Positions 46,575 through 58,295 of a stretch of 64,000 bases of DNA are shown here, one piece after another. Source of the stretch: Syncephalis fuscata (taxonomy: Eukaryota; Zoopagomycota; Zoopagomycetes; Zoopagales; Piptocephalidaceae); the NCBI GenBank assembly GCA_025786725.1, contig JAHLTZ010000013.1:1-64000 (forward strand), given 5' to 3'. Made by a program: the position numbers and the translations under genes. The notes under the pieces were generated by a model. It worked only from the letters and a program-made list of their open reading frames with translations, did not search any database and was not told the DNA's origin. Position 1 is the first letter of the stretch. Each line of letters starts with the position of its first letter.

Positions 46575-49360
46575 TTATGGGTTATCTGCATTTATAAATA
46601 AAGATATTACATGTTATATAATTAGTGTATAAGCCATCAATATAAAATTTTACTTACGGTCTATTGGTATTATGTTATTGATACACATGGTGCATAACAT
46701 GTAATTAGTGAGTAATTAATCAATATGAAATGCTACTTACGGCCTATTGGTATTAAGTTATTGATACCCATAGTGCATAACATGCAATTAGTAAATAAAT
46801 AAATAATATACAATGCTAATTACATCCTATTAATATTGATTTGTTGATAAATACAATACATGGTATATAATTAGTATGTGTTCTATTGGTATGCAATATA
46901 ACCTACTGGCTATTGATGTTAAGTCATTGATAAGCACAATATATAGTATATAATTAGCGAGTAGTTAGTTGATATATGATATAACTTACTCCCTATTAAT
47001 ATTAAATTATTGATGAGCACAATACATAATATACAGTTAATGTATAGTTAGTTAATATACAATATCACTTACTGCCTATTAATATTAAACAATTGGTACA
47101 ATCAATAAATAGCATAGTTAATGTATAGTTAGTTAATATACAATACAACTTACAGACTATCAATATTAAATAATTGGTATTATCAGTAAATAGCATAGTT
47201 AATGTATAGTCAGTTAATATACAACATCACTTACGGTCTATTAGTATTAAATAATTGGTACAATCAGTAAATAGCATAGTTAATGTATAATCAGTTAATA
47301 TACAATATCACTTACAGTCTATTAATATTAAATTATTGATGAGCACAATACATGGTATATAATTAATGTATAGTTAGTTAATATACAATATCACGGGGAC
47401 GTTGCTAGCCCAGTTAGTAAGGCAGCGTCTCCCGAGCTGAAGGCTCCGGGTTCAAACCTCAGTTTGAATCAATCCTTAAGTGGAAAATCCCCCCAGTTTT
47501 TTCTAGTTAACAAATTGCAAACCAGAACCCAATAAGTAAGTCCGAAAACAAGACCTTGGCCAGAATAACCGAGGAAAACCCAATTGGGACCAACTTCAAG
47601 AGAATAGTGCTGTGTAGCACCATTTAAAGGAAGATGGCCCCTGTGTGAAATCTATATGGGCCAGATTTGCGAAACAACATGGCAGTCCACCCGTTAATTT
47701 GGGAAAGTCCAAATATAGTGGAAAGCAGCGCAAATTCTTTAATTATGCGCAGCAGGGGCTCACAAGCTCTTCAAAATAAAATAAAATAATATACAATATC
47801 ACTTACAGTCTATTAATATTAAATAATTAGTATTATCAGTAAATAGCATAGTTAATGTAGTTAGTTAATATACAATATCGCTTACCCACTATTAATATTA
47901 AATAATTAATATTATCAGTAAATAGCATGGTTAATATATAGTCAGTTAATACACAGTATCACTTACTGTCTATTAATATTAAATAATTGGTACAATCAGT
48001 AAATAGCAGTTAATATATAGTTAGTTAATATACAATACAACTTACTGTCTATTAATATCAAATAATTGGTATCATCAGTAAATAGCATAGTTAATATATA
48101 GTTAGTTAATACACAATATCACTTACTGTCTATTAATATTAAATAATTGGTATTATTAGTAAATAGCATAGTTAATGTATAGTCAGCTAATATAAAATAT
48201 CACTTACTGTCTATTAATATTAAATAATTGGTATTATTAGTAAATAGCATAGTTAATGTATAGTTAGTTAATATACAATACAACTTACAGACTATCAATA
48301 TTAAATAATTGGCATTATCAGTAAATAGCATAGTTAATGTATAGTTAGTTAATATACAATATCACTTACAGTCTATTAATATTAAATAATTGATACAATC
48401 AGTAAATAGCAGTTAATATATAGTTAGTTAATATACAATATCACTTACATTCTATTAATATTAAATAATTGATACAATCAGTAAATAGTATAGTTAATGT
48501 ATAGTTAGTTAATATACGATATCACTTACTGTCTATTATATCAAGTTGTTGATACGCACAATACATGGTATACAATTAATTTATAAGTCAGCAATATACA
48601 ATATTACTTACTATCTATTAGTATTAGGTTGTTGATATATATTATGCATAACACGTGGTTAGTACATAGTCCGCCAATATACAATGCTACTTACAGCCTA
48701 TTATTGTTAAGTTATTGATACACACAACGCATAATATATAATTAGTCAGTGTGCAATCAGTGTACAATATAACTTACATTGGTCTAATATCAAGCCATTG
48801 ATACATACAACACATAATATATAATTAGTTAATACTCAACTAATATACAATACAACTTACCCACTATGGCATCAAATTGTTGATGCACATAATACATGAT
48901 ATATGATTAATTTATAAGTTAGCATATACAATATCACTTACAGCCTATTGTTATTAAGTTGTTGATACACATAGTCCATAGCATGCAATTAGTGAGTAAT
49001 CAACCAATATACAATATAACTTACAGCCATCTAATATTAAGTTGTCAATGGATACAGTACATGACGTATAATTAGTGTATGCTTTATTGGTATATAATAG
49101 AACTTACAAACTATTGGTATTAAGTTGTTGATGAACACAGCGAATGACATGCAATTAGTGAGTCATTAGTTAATATACGATACAACTTACTATCTAATAG
49201 TATCATTAGTTAGCAATACTATTAATAAGCAGATACTATGGCATATTTATTGTTATTGCAACATACCACGACGAACTAAGGCTGGTTTAGCATCCACGAT
49301 GGCTGTACTGGCCACAAGAGCCACGACAATGGTGCAAACGGCGGCAATGGAAAGCTTCAT
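46575..49360 (-). CDS. Micro-exon gene for a secreted CX3C-X14-CX3C peptide (29 exons)
   Basis: Exon 1 (49267-49360, 94 nt) encodes a signal peptide plus a pro-region ending RR and stops in phase 1. Then come 27 internal exons, 3 nt each except two of 6 nt. Their lower coordinates are 49191, 49108, 49025 (6 nt), 48942, 48861, 48778 (6 nt), 48695, 48612, 48530, 48449, 48370, 48289, 48208, 48127, 48046, 47967, 47886, 47807, 47316, 47235, 47154, 47073, 46990, 46907, 46824, 46741 and 46658. The last exon is 46575-46585 with TAA. Introns are 72-80 nt (one is 488 nt with a SINE); 24 of 28 donors are GTAAGT and every acceptor is AG. The join is open for 63 residues, with mature Cys at 36, 40, 55 and 59 (CLDQC, CRTRC). 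The paralogue at 21316-21513 has 65 residues and also Cys55 and Cys59. Exon lengths are all multiples of 3, intron lengths are not. The spacing resembles alpha-hairpinins; function unknown. Confidence 0.8.
46586..49266 (-). repeat. Tandem array of intron/micro-exon units (about 81 bp each)
   Basis: On the minus strand each unit runs GTAAGT, then TATTAACTAACTATACATTA or a relative, then TTAATATTAATAG, followed by 3 variable bases. The middle units (roughly 47073-48530) are almost identical; the outer units (46586-47070 and 48535-49266) are more diverged but alignable. This points to repeated local duplication of an intron plus a one-codon exon. It could be taken for a plain minisatellite, but the variable bases are confined to the gap between the AG and GT borders. 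Confidence 0.85.
47395..47786 (+). mobile_element. tRNA-derived SINE with 16-bp target duplication
   Basis: The head resembles a tRNA: an A-box-like TAGCCCAGTTAGTAAGG (47406-47422) and a B-box-like GGTTCAAACC (47449-47458). A roughly 300-bp tRNA-unrelated body follows, ending in an AAATAAAATAAAA-type tail. Perfect direct repeats TAATATACAATATCAC flank it (47379-47394 and 47787-47802). It lies antisense in intron 19 of the micro-exon gene, raising that intron from about 80 to 488 nt. It is GC-richer than its surroundings. Confidence 0.85.
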
Positions 49361-49495
49361 GATAATATTGAATTGTTAAGACAAACAAAAAAAGAGATAG
49401 TAGAGTTTAGTTGGTATAAAGTGAAGAGCAGTGCGTGTATAGCAAGAAGTAGAGTGTGATAATGATATCGTAGTTGGTTGTGTATATTTTGTGGG

Positions 49496-49504
49496 CTATT
49501 TATA
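49496..49504 (-). promoter_or_regulatory. TATA box of the micro-exon gene
   Basis: TATAAATAG on the minus strand, about 140 nt upstream of the ATG at 49360, at the same spacing as in the intronless paralogue. The conserved promoter suggests both copies can be transcribed. Confidence 0.55.
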
Positions 49505-51161
49505 CTTATGATTATGCTGAGATAATAGTATACTGTAGTATACGAGATATACCATTGATGTGTAATATGAACCAATAAAACAATCCAAATAATGGTTTGA
49601 GGTGCACATGCACCAATAGATTCATGGCGTGATATTATGCTTTCAAACTTAATTTCAACCTGCTCGGCATTTACACAAATGACACGGCAATTCCAATGAG
49701 CATTACATGTGCGATAGAGACATGTACATCACTTTGCTTTTTTATTACACGGTCTAACTATTTGGTAAAAGCAAGGTACTGTTTAACTTTGTAAAAGCGA
49801 TAGTGATATTTTTGCCGTCATTTCTACCGATTCAGTCCTCAATATCTGCATGCATACTAAACAGCACACAACCTGCCCGGTCTTTACTTCAATCTGTTAG
49901 TCATTTGCATGAGTACTGTAACGGTGTTCATAACCCAGTACATATGGTAAAAATAGACACATTAACCTGTTTTTTTATTACACGGTCTAACTATTTGGTA
50001 AAAGTAAGTATATTGTTTGGTTTTGTAAAAAAGATAATGATGTCTGCTGCCATTTCTACCGATTCGGTTCTCAATGTCTGTATGCATACAGAATAGCACA
50101 CAAAACTGCTGCAAAAACAAGTTTATCAAACTGGTATTTATACAGGTTTTTACTGCTATACATAGGTCAGTTGTAATTTTAAATTATAAAGTATATTGAT
50201 TGGTACATGCGCGTATTTCATTCCACTATGCCCATTGTTATGGGGTAGCAATTATTCTGAATTCACAAATGCATCACATCAAGGTATATCATGCCACATG
50301 TGCAACTACCATCATTCGAATGGCGGCTAATCCAAATTACCTAAAAGCAACTATACAATAAGTACTGTTTGTAGCATGATGCATCACGACATTTGAGCAA
50401 TGAAATATTTCAACAAGTCATTTTCGCCATCAGTTTTTAGCTGTAGACTAAATTGCATTGGCTAAACTACACGCGATGCAATATGCAGACACTAGACTAG
50501 ACACAATAGAAAGTTCCAATTGAATGTTAGCAATTTCGAGTGCATAATGTCAATGGATCGTATATCAACCGGTAATTATCCAAGGCCTAAGTGCTGCTTA
50601 CATTTATGAAAACACTTTTGACAAGTTAAGCAAGATGGAATGTAGAAGAACAAGCCAAAGCAGAAACCAATAGAAAAACAATTAGCAGCTCAAAGAATTA
50701 CTGGTTTGACCTATAACAAATCATTATATCTATGCTAAGCTAGACTACGTTTATCAAAAAGTTGGCTGTTGCTGATGCAGCTAGAACAGCAGTAACGTTA
50801 AATTGAGATAACGCACAGAAAACAAAGAGTTGTAGATAAAATTGAATTGACAAGTTTAGTAATTAAATACTTATTATTGTTACTATAACTTGTAATTCTG
50901 GTTGTTTGTACAGATAAATATTTACAAGCACATTGTACCTTCTTATATACTTACATTTACATGATCATCAACTAAAACAACTAGTATAAGGCTTAATCTA
51001 ATTATTTATCAATGTAAGCAGCTAATATTATACATTATTGCAACAATTGAAAGACAGATTAATTTTATTTATTAATTATTAATAAAAGTCGTATAATTGT
51101 ATATTAAAATAAAACAAAACATTGGATTGAGCGCGTAATATTTACATGATCAAATCATTTT

Positions 51162-51690
51162 ACCTTGACTCCTACATTTTTGTTTACTTATTTCATTACT
51201 TTTTCTTATTGTTATCTTATCGTTTTATTCAGTAATATATCATACAATAATGTTAAATATAGCAATATAAATAGCATGTGTGTTTTAACATCAATAAAAA
51301 CACTATTCAATCCTTAGTCTTTATTTCTTTTATTTACATCAACACCTGTTCAAGTAACCTCAACAGCATGCCGTATATTCTGGCTACAACTGTCGCCACA
51401 AGATCTTTCTGGTGAAAACACTCAACCTATCATTATTGCATACGGTGGAGGTCATTTACTTCATTAATGGCCAACAAATAAACTGCGTCTATCAGGTTGC
51501 TACCAGGTATGGCTTCTATTAATATTCTATCAATCTTTCTACGCATGGCCAACAACAATAATCGACCTCAAATGGTTCAAAGAAATCAATTAAAACACTA
51601 TAACTATGTTTATTGTATATAACAACACTAACTTCAATTGGAACGAATTTTACTTTGGGGACTCAATGTGGGAGTCAAAGTAAAATCTAT
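51162..51690. mobile_element. Short TIR element, family B copy 3
   Basis: Starts with CTTGACTCCTACATTTTTG and ends with the inverse AATGTGGGAGTCAAAGTA. It is the duplicate of the 23118-23647 element and contains the same frame-disrupted copy of the 19277-19474 ORF. Confidence 0.65.
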
Positions 51691-52980
51691 CCACAAATAG
51701 CTTATAATAAATTATATTGCTCCACACATTTATTTATGTAGCAACTTTAACTGTGGTCAATTGTACAATAATACAAAATGCAAATAACACCCAATTTACT
51801 AACACTATTAAATATAAACACTATTGAATTTACAATGTAACAAATAATGGTTTGCTATTCGACTTTAACACAAATAATGCCGTGGTTTTCTGTGTACTAT
51901 TACGAATTCTACGGTAACACATTATGAAACAATAAAATGGAAATTGATCAATGCAATAGCTGTATACTAAATTTGTCGTTTTGTGTAAGTGTTTGTAATT
52001 TATTCGCATTGGACTGTGTCTGTTATATTCGCTACAGTCGGACTGGACAACTAGCACTATGGCATAGACATGCAGCAAGGTAGGCGTGTGCATGCATGGT
52101 CTGGTCGCTTGCTGAAAAAATGTTTAACGCTTGGGAGTTTATAGCAGTACTTGCTGCTGCCGCCATAAGTTTTACTGAAACACAAACTGGTCTACTTAGT
52201 CATCAGTGCTATATTGATTGTACGGCTCCACTAGCAATCTATCGTTCTAGCTTGTAACGACGTTTAGACAGGACAATATGTGAGACGAAGACGCCTGTTC
52301 TGGCAATCATTGGCTGCCTTGCCGACTTGACCTGTAGACTGGCTAATACTCACTCATAAGTACTTTTGGTGTATTTTCGTTCTCGCTAATGTCACGACCC
52401 TGAAAAGCCCGTACTAGCCATAAAATACTTACATTATAAACTACAAGACTACTTCAAAAGGCTTTTTGTTAAATGTGGTCCGAGTGTTGGCCTGTTTTCT
52501 AATATACTGTTGTTTGTGAATGGAAGCCTTTGTATCACCCACCTGGTCATTTCGGGCATGTGTGTATTCTTGGAAACCCCTTGCCACATCCGTTCACCCT
52601 TTCTTTATTATTTTACTGCTTTACTCATCATCTTTCCATCTTGACAATAGCGTCACTACGTCACTATTGTTTTTCTATCAATATCCATAGCTATTGAATT
52701 GTCTAAGTGTTTGCTACAATAACAATACAGCTACTGGCGAGGTCTATTTGGTATGTGCTTTCTTGTTGATTTGAATGAAATGTGGGGTCTATTTCGTCGA
52801 CTTTGCCAATAAAACGGCCAGTCCTATCATTTTTCTATAGCAAAGTATATATAGTATTATTATTTGTATACGTTGTTTTTTCGTAAACAGACCGTTTACT
52901 GTATAACTTGCTATTTTATAACTTTACAAATACAGATATTAATACACATTTATTTCTACTAATAGTTGGCCAATTACGAT
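51691..52980. other. Intergenic region and RasGEF leader
   Basis: No supported gene. The minus frame at 51830-52093 lacks coding features. The 3' part is the presumed promoter and 5' UTR of the RasGEF gene. Confidence 0.4.
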
Positions 52981-55900
52981 ATGTTAAGTCCACTTGGACA
53001 TGGCGACAACGCCAATATGGGCGATGTTAATGCGAGTGTAATGTCGGCCGTTACTTCTGCTCCCGTCTATGTGCGTGCGCTATATGACTATTCATCCAAC
53101 GATGCGTCAGCTCTTCGGTTTCGTCGTAACGATATCATTGAAGTGATTACTCAGCTAGATTCTGGCTGGTGGGATGGCAGATGCAATGGAGAACGTGGCT
53201 GGTTTCCAAGTAATTTTGTCGAACAAGTTGAGCCAGGTATTCCTGAAAGTGTATTTATTGACGACGACGGAGGATCAGACTGGAAGCCGTCTGCCGAGGA
53301 ATCCACTTATCCCGTAGCCGATGAAAGCGAGTTATCTCGTGGTATTATTAACGGCCAAGCACTACGTAGCCTTGAAAGTAATAATTCGCTTTCTGGCCTT
53401 TCTGCCAATTTAGCAAATGGCACCCAACAAACTGGTGGTACGAAATTTGGCACCAATAATAACAATAATATGTTTGACAGTAGCACCCAAGTTATTTTGG
53501 CTGCTGATGATGAAGAGCTGCCAGAACAGACTTCGACTGTATTACGCCTATCACGTGTGCCACCCAATGCATGGATTCCTCAAGAGACAGATGAGGGCCA
53601 TATTTACTATTACAATCCAACTACCCGTATTACTTCATGGGATTTGCCGCCAGATGGACACGAGCTTACACCAGAAGGTGCGGCTGCTTTAGCGGCCTTG
53701 GACGTTGAACCACAACAGCAACAATTTGATTCATCTGCTATACTCGACAATTATTTATCGGATACGGCTGAAGTAAATACGAATAATGCTACACCAAATG
53801 GAACAGTACGCCGAAATCAACATACTCTATCCGGTGGTGGTCAAGAAGATGGCGGCAATGATGCAGTTCAACGTTCAAATGAACGTAAAACATCTGCAGG
53901 CAGTCGTCCAGTTAATCTGGCATCCAAACGTAAGCCAACCTCTACTGAAACTGAAGCGGAAATTCCTGATAATAAGGTAATTTGATCATTTGTAATAATA
54001 CATTTAATGCTAATCTACGTATTAATTAATTAATTAACCAATTAATTATTATAATTAGTTGCCACAATATTGGGGTAAGAAGCGTACACCAGAGGGACGT
54101 GTTTATTATTTCAATATGATTACCGACGAAACTTTATGGTCACTTTCAAATATCGATATGACAACGGGCAAGTCACTCGATGAATCGGTTTCTAATCGCA
54201 GTTCTATGCATTCCAATCTATCCGAGAACTCTATCGAAGAAGCGCCTTACTTTACCGTCAATGCATTGGCTCGTACACCATCCTTTGCCTCTAATACGAC
54301 ATTGGCCGCTCATCCTGAAAGTAATCTAGCCTCTAGTGAAACACGTATGCCCATGCGTAAACCATCTGGATTTGTAGGCAAGCTCCATGCGCACAATCGT
54401 CCTATGGATAGCCTAGATGCCAATGGCTATGCACATAATGGTGCCGGTAATCCAGAAATAGGCGTTAGTTGGTCACGACTGGTTGCGCTTATCGTACTGG
54501 CTATTCATCGCCTTAACCACTCGGCGAAGCGAACTACAAAGAGTGCGTATATTGCCGACTCCCTTTTGATTGTCGATGCAATTTCCGCCATGTTAATGTC
54601 TAGCGGAACCATGCAACGCGACTCACCGGCCATTAAAGCACATAATTTGCTTAAAGCGCATCATGTTCATTTGATGAGTGCACTTTCCAAGCTAGTGCTA
54701 TCAGCCAAGGATGCATCGCGAGTCTGGCCACCTCCAGACGCTGTGCAGCAAATGCAGCGAGATGCCAACGAAGTTCTATTGGCCGCACGCTATTTCATGA
54801 ATGTTGCACAAGATGTAGGCATTCCTGCGCGATCTGTTGATGGCATTGATGTCGATGCGCTTGAAGTGGAGCTATCTGGGCCAACTACAATCACGCCACC
54901 AACAGCTGCTAATGGCGGAAACGATATGGCGCAAAACGGCATTAATGGCTATGGCCGTAGCCGAAGCAGCATCAGCAGTGGCAATGGGAATGAGCCTTTA
55001 TACGCTGATCAACCAGCCGATAGTATTGATTTGCTGGTTCGATTTGGCGAACATTCAAAGAGCGTGCTACGTATGGTGTCTAGCATGCAACGGCATTTGC
55101 AGCATTTGCGCATGGATCTACTTCAACTGGCGCAAAATAACCAAGCACCAGCTAGTTCACAAACCATTACTCATGCTAAACAAATGGTTTCAACTACTGA
55201 ACAATTCTTGCAACTGGTCGATAATTTACGATTTGATCATGTGTCCGAGGATACAGCCGAGCGTCTAATAGATGCTCGCCGTACATTGCAAGGAGAAGTA
55301 ATTAAACTGGTTATTGCAGTGCAAGAGGCCACCGATATTGATGCCGATGTTACAAGCATTGAGTCGTGTATTAAACACTTGAGTTCAGTTGACACAACTG
55401 CCAAGGAGCTGTTGATTGCATCTAAGCTGCAAGTGGAAGAGCGTGATGCATTACGGCACCGTGCATTGGAACAAAACGTCGATCGTTTCCGCGCTGTTCA
55501 ACGCCATGGTGATCGTATTGAGGCGACTATTCGTGTACGACGGGCACTTTCCATGTCGCACGTAGCTACTGAAGGCGACCGCATTGAAACGATGCTACTG
55601 GACCAAGACCAATTGAATGATTTGGATCAATTCGATGAAGATGATCTGCGCAGTGCTTCAAACCATTATGGTCATGCCGGTGCCGGTAATGAGCGTTACT
55701 TGTATAATGGCAATGGCAGCCAAGGCTATATGTTAGGTAAAAAGATGCCAATGAACACGTCTCGCAGCATTACTCGTCTCAATACCGATCCTTCAATACA
55801 TCGGGGTGCTACGACAGCGGCTATGCTTGCTGCATCCAAGTATATACACGATACTTCTTTGTCTCCACTCTCGGATTCGGATATCTACAGTGACGGCCCT

Positions 55901-57929
55901 ATGTTTACACCACCTGGTACCTTTTCACGCACTGATAAGGACTTTTGTTTAATGATGATGATGAAGACAGTGGAAATGGCATTGGTGGAAATGATGCCGA
56001 CGAATTCAACGTGAACAATTACAACGGCCATTGGGACAAGACTGAAGCTGATTATGAAAATGACCAGCCAAACTTCTATCCAGCTTCAAACGATCTTATA
56101 TTGAAGGTGGCGCCATGGATGGTTCAATCGCCAGAGCATAGCAGTGCATCGTCGATAAGACTACCACAGAGCCAAACAATGTCTTCTGGTAATGCTGCGG
56201 CACATGGCAATGCTATGGCAGCTGCAAGTGGTTCCAGTAGATCCGACATGAACCGAAAGGTTGCTCAGTTTTTTGGAGAAGATGCACCACTGCCAGGTAG
56301 GACAAAATAACATTTATAGTTACTAATAAGCTAAACAACTATTTTATAATATAATAGGTAGTACAGCGCCGATGCTTACATCTAGTAAACCCGCTGTAGA
56401 AGAGAAGCCGTCATTCCTTGGCTATGACTACGAAGAGAATGAGATTGTATTCACGCTCGATGGTAACGTGAAGGGTGGTACGCTTAAAGCGCTTGTTGAG
56501 CGTTGTACACTCCACGATACACTCGACACGACATTTATTAACAACTTCTTACTTACGTATCGGTCATTTACGACGACGGAAGAGTTTATGGATTTGTTAT
56601 TTAAACGATTCCAAATTCAGCCACCGTCTGGTTTAAGTCCTGAAGACTTGGAGCTATGGCGCAAGAAGAAGCAAACACCTGTTCGTCTACGGTAAGTTAA
56701 TTGTACTATTAATACATTATATTATTAGCTAATATATTGATTTACTCCTTATAGTGTATTCAATATTATAAAGCAATGGCTTGAATCTGGTTATCACGAA
56801 GAAAATGACTCGGGATTATTGGTTAAACTAAATGACTTTATTAAAACAACAATGACACCGTATATTAATACGTCGCCATTATTGAAACTTATTGAGAAGC
56901 GACAGAAGAAATCGACAGATTACACTCTGCGTAAACTAGTGCGTAATACTAAACAAGAAGCACCACAGCCGATCTTGCCTAAGAATTTGAAAAAGATTAA
57001 GCTACTTGATATTGATCCTATCGAGTTTGCACGTCATCTTACTATTATGGACTCGCAGTTGTATAACAAGATTACACCTGTTGAATGTTTAAACAAAGCA
57101 TGGTCCAATAAGGAAAATTCGTGCTCTGTTAACATTAAAGCAATGATTGAAATTTCAAATCATCTTACGCATTGGGTAATTGAATCAATATTGCAAGAGA
57201 AGGATGCACGTAAGCGTGCCCAATTGATTCGACACTTTGTGGCCATTGCTGATGTAAGTCCTTGTTATAAACATTTGTATTAATAATATCTAATATAGCT
57301 AATTGATTGATTGATTGATTAATTAATAATATTAATAATAATAATAGCGTTCTATGGGATTGAACAACTATAACAGTTTAATGGCCATTCTAGCTGGTCT
57401 CAACTCGGCTCCCATCCATCGTTTGAAGCGGACATGGGAACAGGTGTCTGCTAAGACGACAGCTGTTCTCGATCTGTTAAAAGCAAGGATGAATCAGACG
57501 AAGAACTTTTCGACTTATCGCGAAGGTCTTCACTCAATTGATCCACCTTGTGTGCCATTTTTGGGTAAGTTACTACTACTGCTACTACTACTAATAATAG
57601 TAATATAACATTACTAATACTACTTTATAGGTGTCTATTTGACGGATTTAACATTTATTGATGACGGTAATCCAGACAAACTAAGCGGCACTAATTTGAT
57701 CAACTTTAGCAAGTACAGCAAGTGTGCTGATGTGATTACTGAAATTCAGCAATATCAGAATCTGCCATACTGTCTTACAACAGTACCACAAATCAAAATG
57801 TTCCTTGAGCGTAACTTGCAAGGTGGCCGTGACGTACAAGATCTCTACAACATGAGTTTGAACATGGAACCGCGTGAACGAGAAGATGAAAAGATCGCCC
57901 GTCTATTACATGAAAGTGGCTTCCTTTAA
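52981..57929 (+). CDS. CDC25: Ras guanine-nucleotide exchange factor, SH3-WW-WW-RasGEF (Cdc25-like)
   Basis: Six exons: 52981-53982, 54059-56295, about 56357-56692, 56754-57252, 57348-57565 and 57631-57929. Order: SH3 (VRALYDYSSNDASALRFRRN, then GWWDGRCNGERGWFPSNFVE); first WW (WIPQETDEGHIYYYNPTTR); second WW split across intron 1 (YWGKKRTPEGRVYYFNM); long helical middle; RasGEF N-terminal domain (GGTLKALVERCTLHDTLDTT); catalytic CDC25 domain (IDPIEFARHLTIMDSQLYNK, NNYNSLMAILAGLNSAPIHR, PCVPFLGVYLTDLTFIDDGN). Known role: activates Ras at the plasma membrane, feeding cAMP/PKA or MAPK signalling. The first ATG is at 52981. The frame slips by one base at the TTTT run at 55943-55946, where reading must move to the frame NDDDEDSGNGIGG; this may be an assembly indel. 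Confidence 0.9.
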
Positions 57930-58295
57930 GTAATCATCTCCTTTGTTGTTGTATATCATTTTACTATCAGTATTATGATGTCTATTGATCGTGTTAACCA
58001 TAATGACATGCACTTAATTAACTGACTGATTTAATTGAAGGTTTAATATAGTGCACATTAGTCAATCATTGATTTGTTTGCCGTTTAATGACAACAGTGC
58101 TAATAATAACGAGTAAATTGAATTTATTTTAATACTTATTCAATGGCGATTGTGTATAATATTAGTAGTTTATTTATAATGAAACAATCTATAATGATAA
58201 TATGATATAATTATTTAACAAATCTATATATACTAAAAAATGAAAAATGAAATATTGAAGGGGGAGTAAAATAACTTTTTAAATAGATCGCTTAT
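57930..58295. other. Convergent 3' region
   Basis: Short AT-rich spacer between two convergent genes; nothing else seen. Confidence 0.5.

Larger units (their letters stand above)
45245..51690. repeat. Segmental duplication, copy 2
   Basis: Parallels 19988-23650 on both sides of the micro-exon array (45245-46572 and 49262-51690), with only scattered substitutions and small indels. The duplicated flanks include the shared promoter, the exon-1 sequence, the 3' UTR and a family B TIR element at the right end. Confidence 0.85.

Noticed and set aside
47395-47470. A functional tRNA gene
   Set aside because: A- and B-box-like stretches are present, but the acceptor and T stems do not pair properly, and the sequence continues into a SINE body with an A-rich tail and target duplications.
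46586-49266. Plain intronic minisatellite with chance AG and GT borders
   Set aside because: The gaps between borders are only 3 or 6 nt, introns vary in length without a multiple-of-3 rule, and the joined bases give a product matching the paralogue in length and in two cysteine positions. It remains the main alternative until cDNA is seen.
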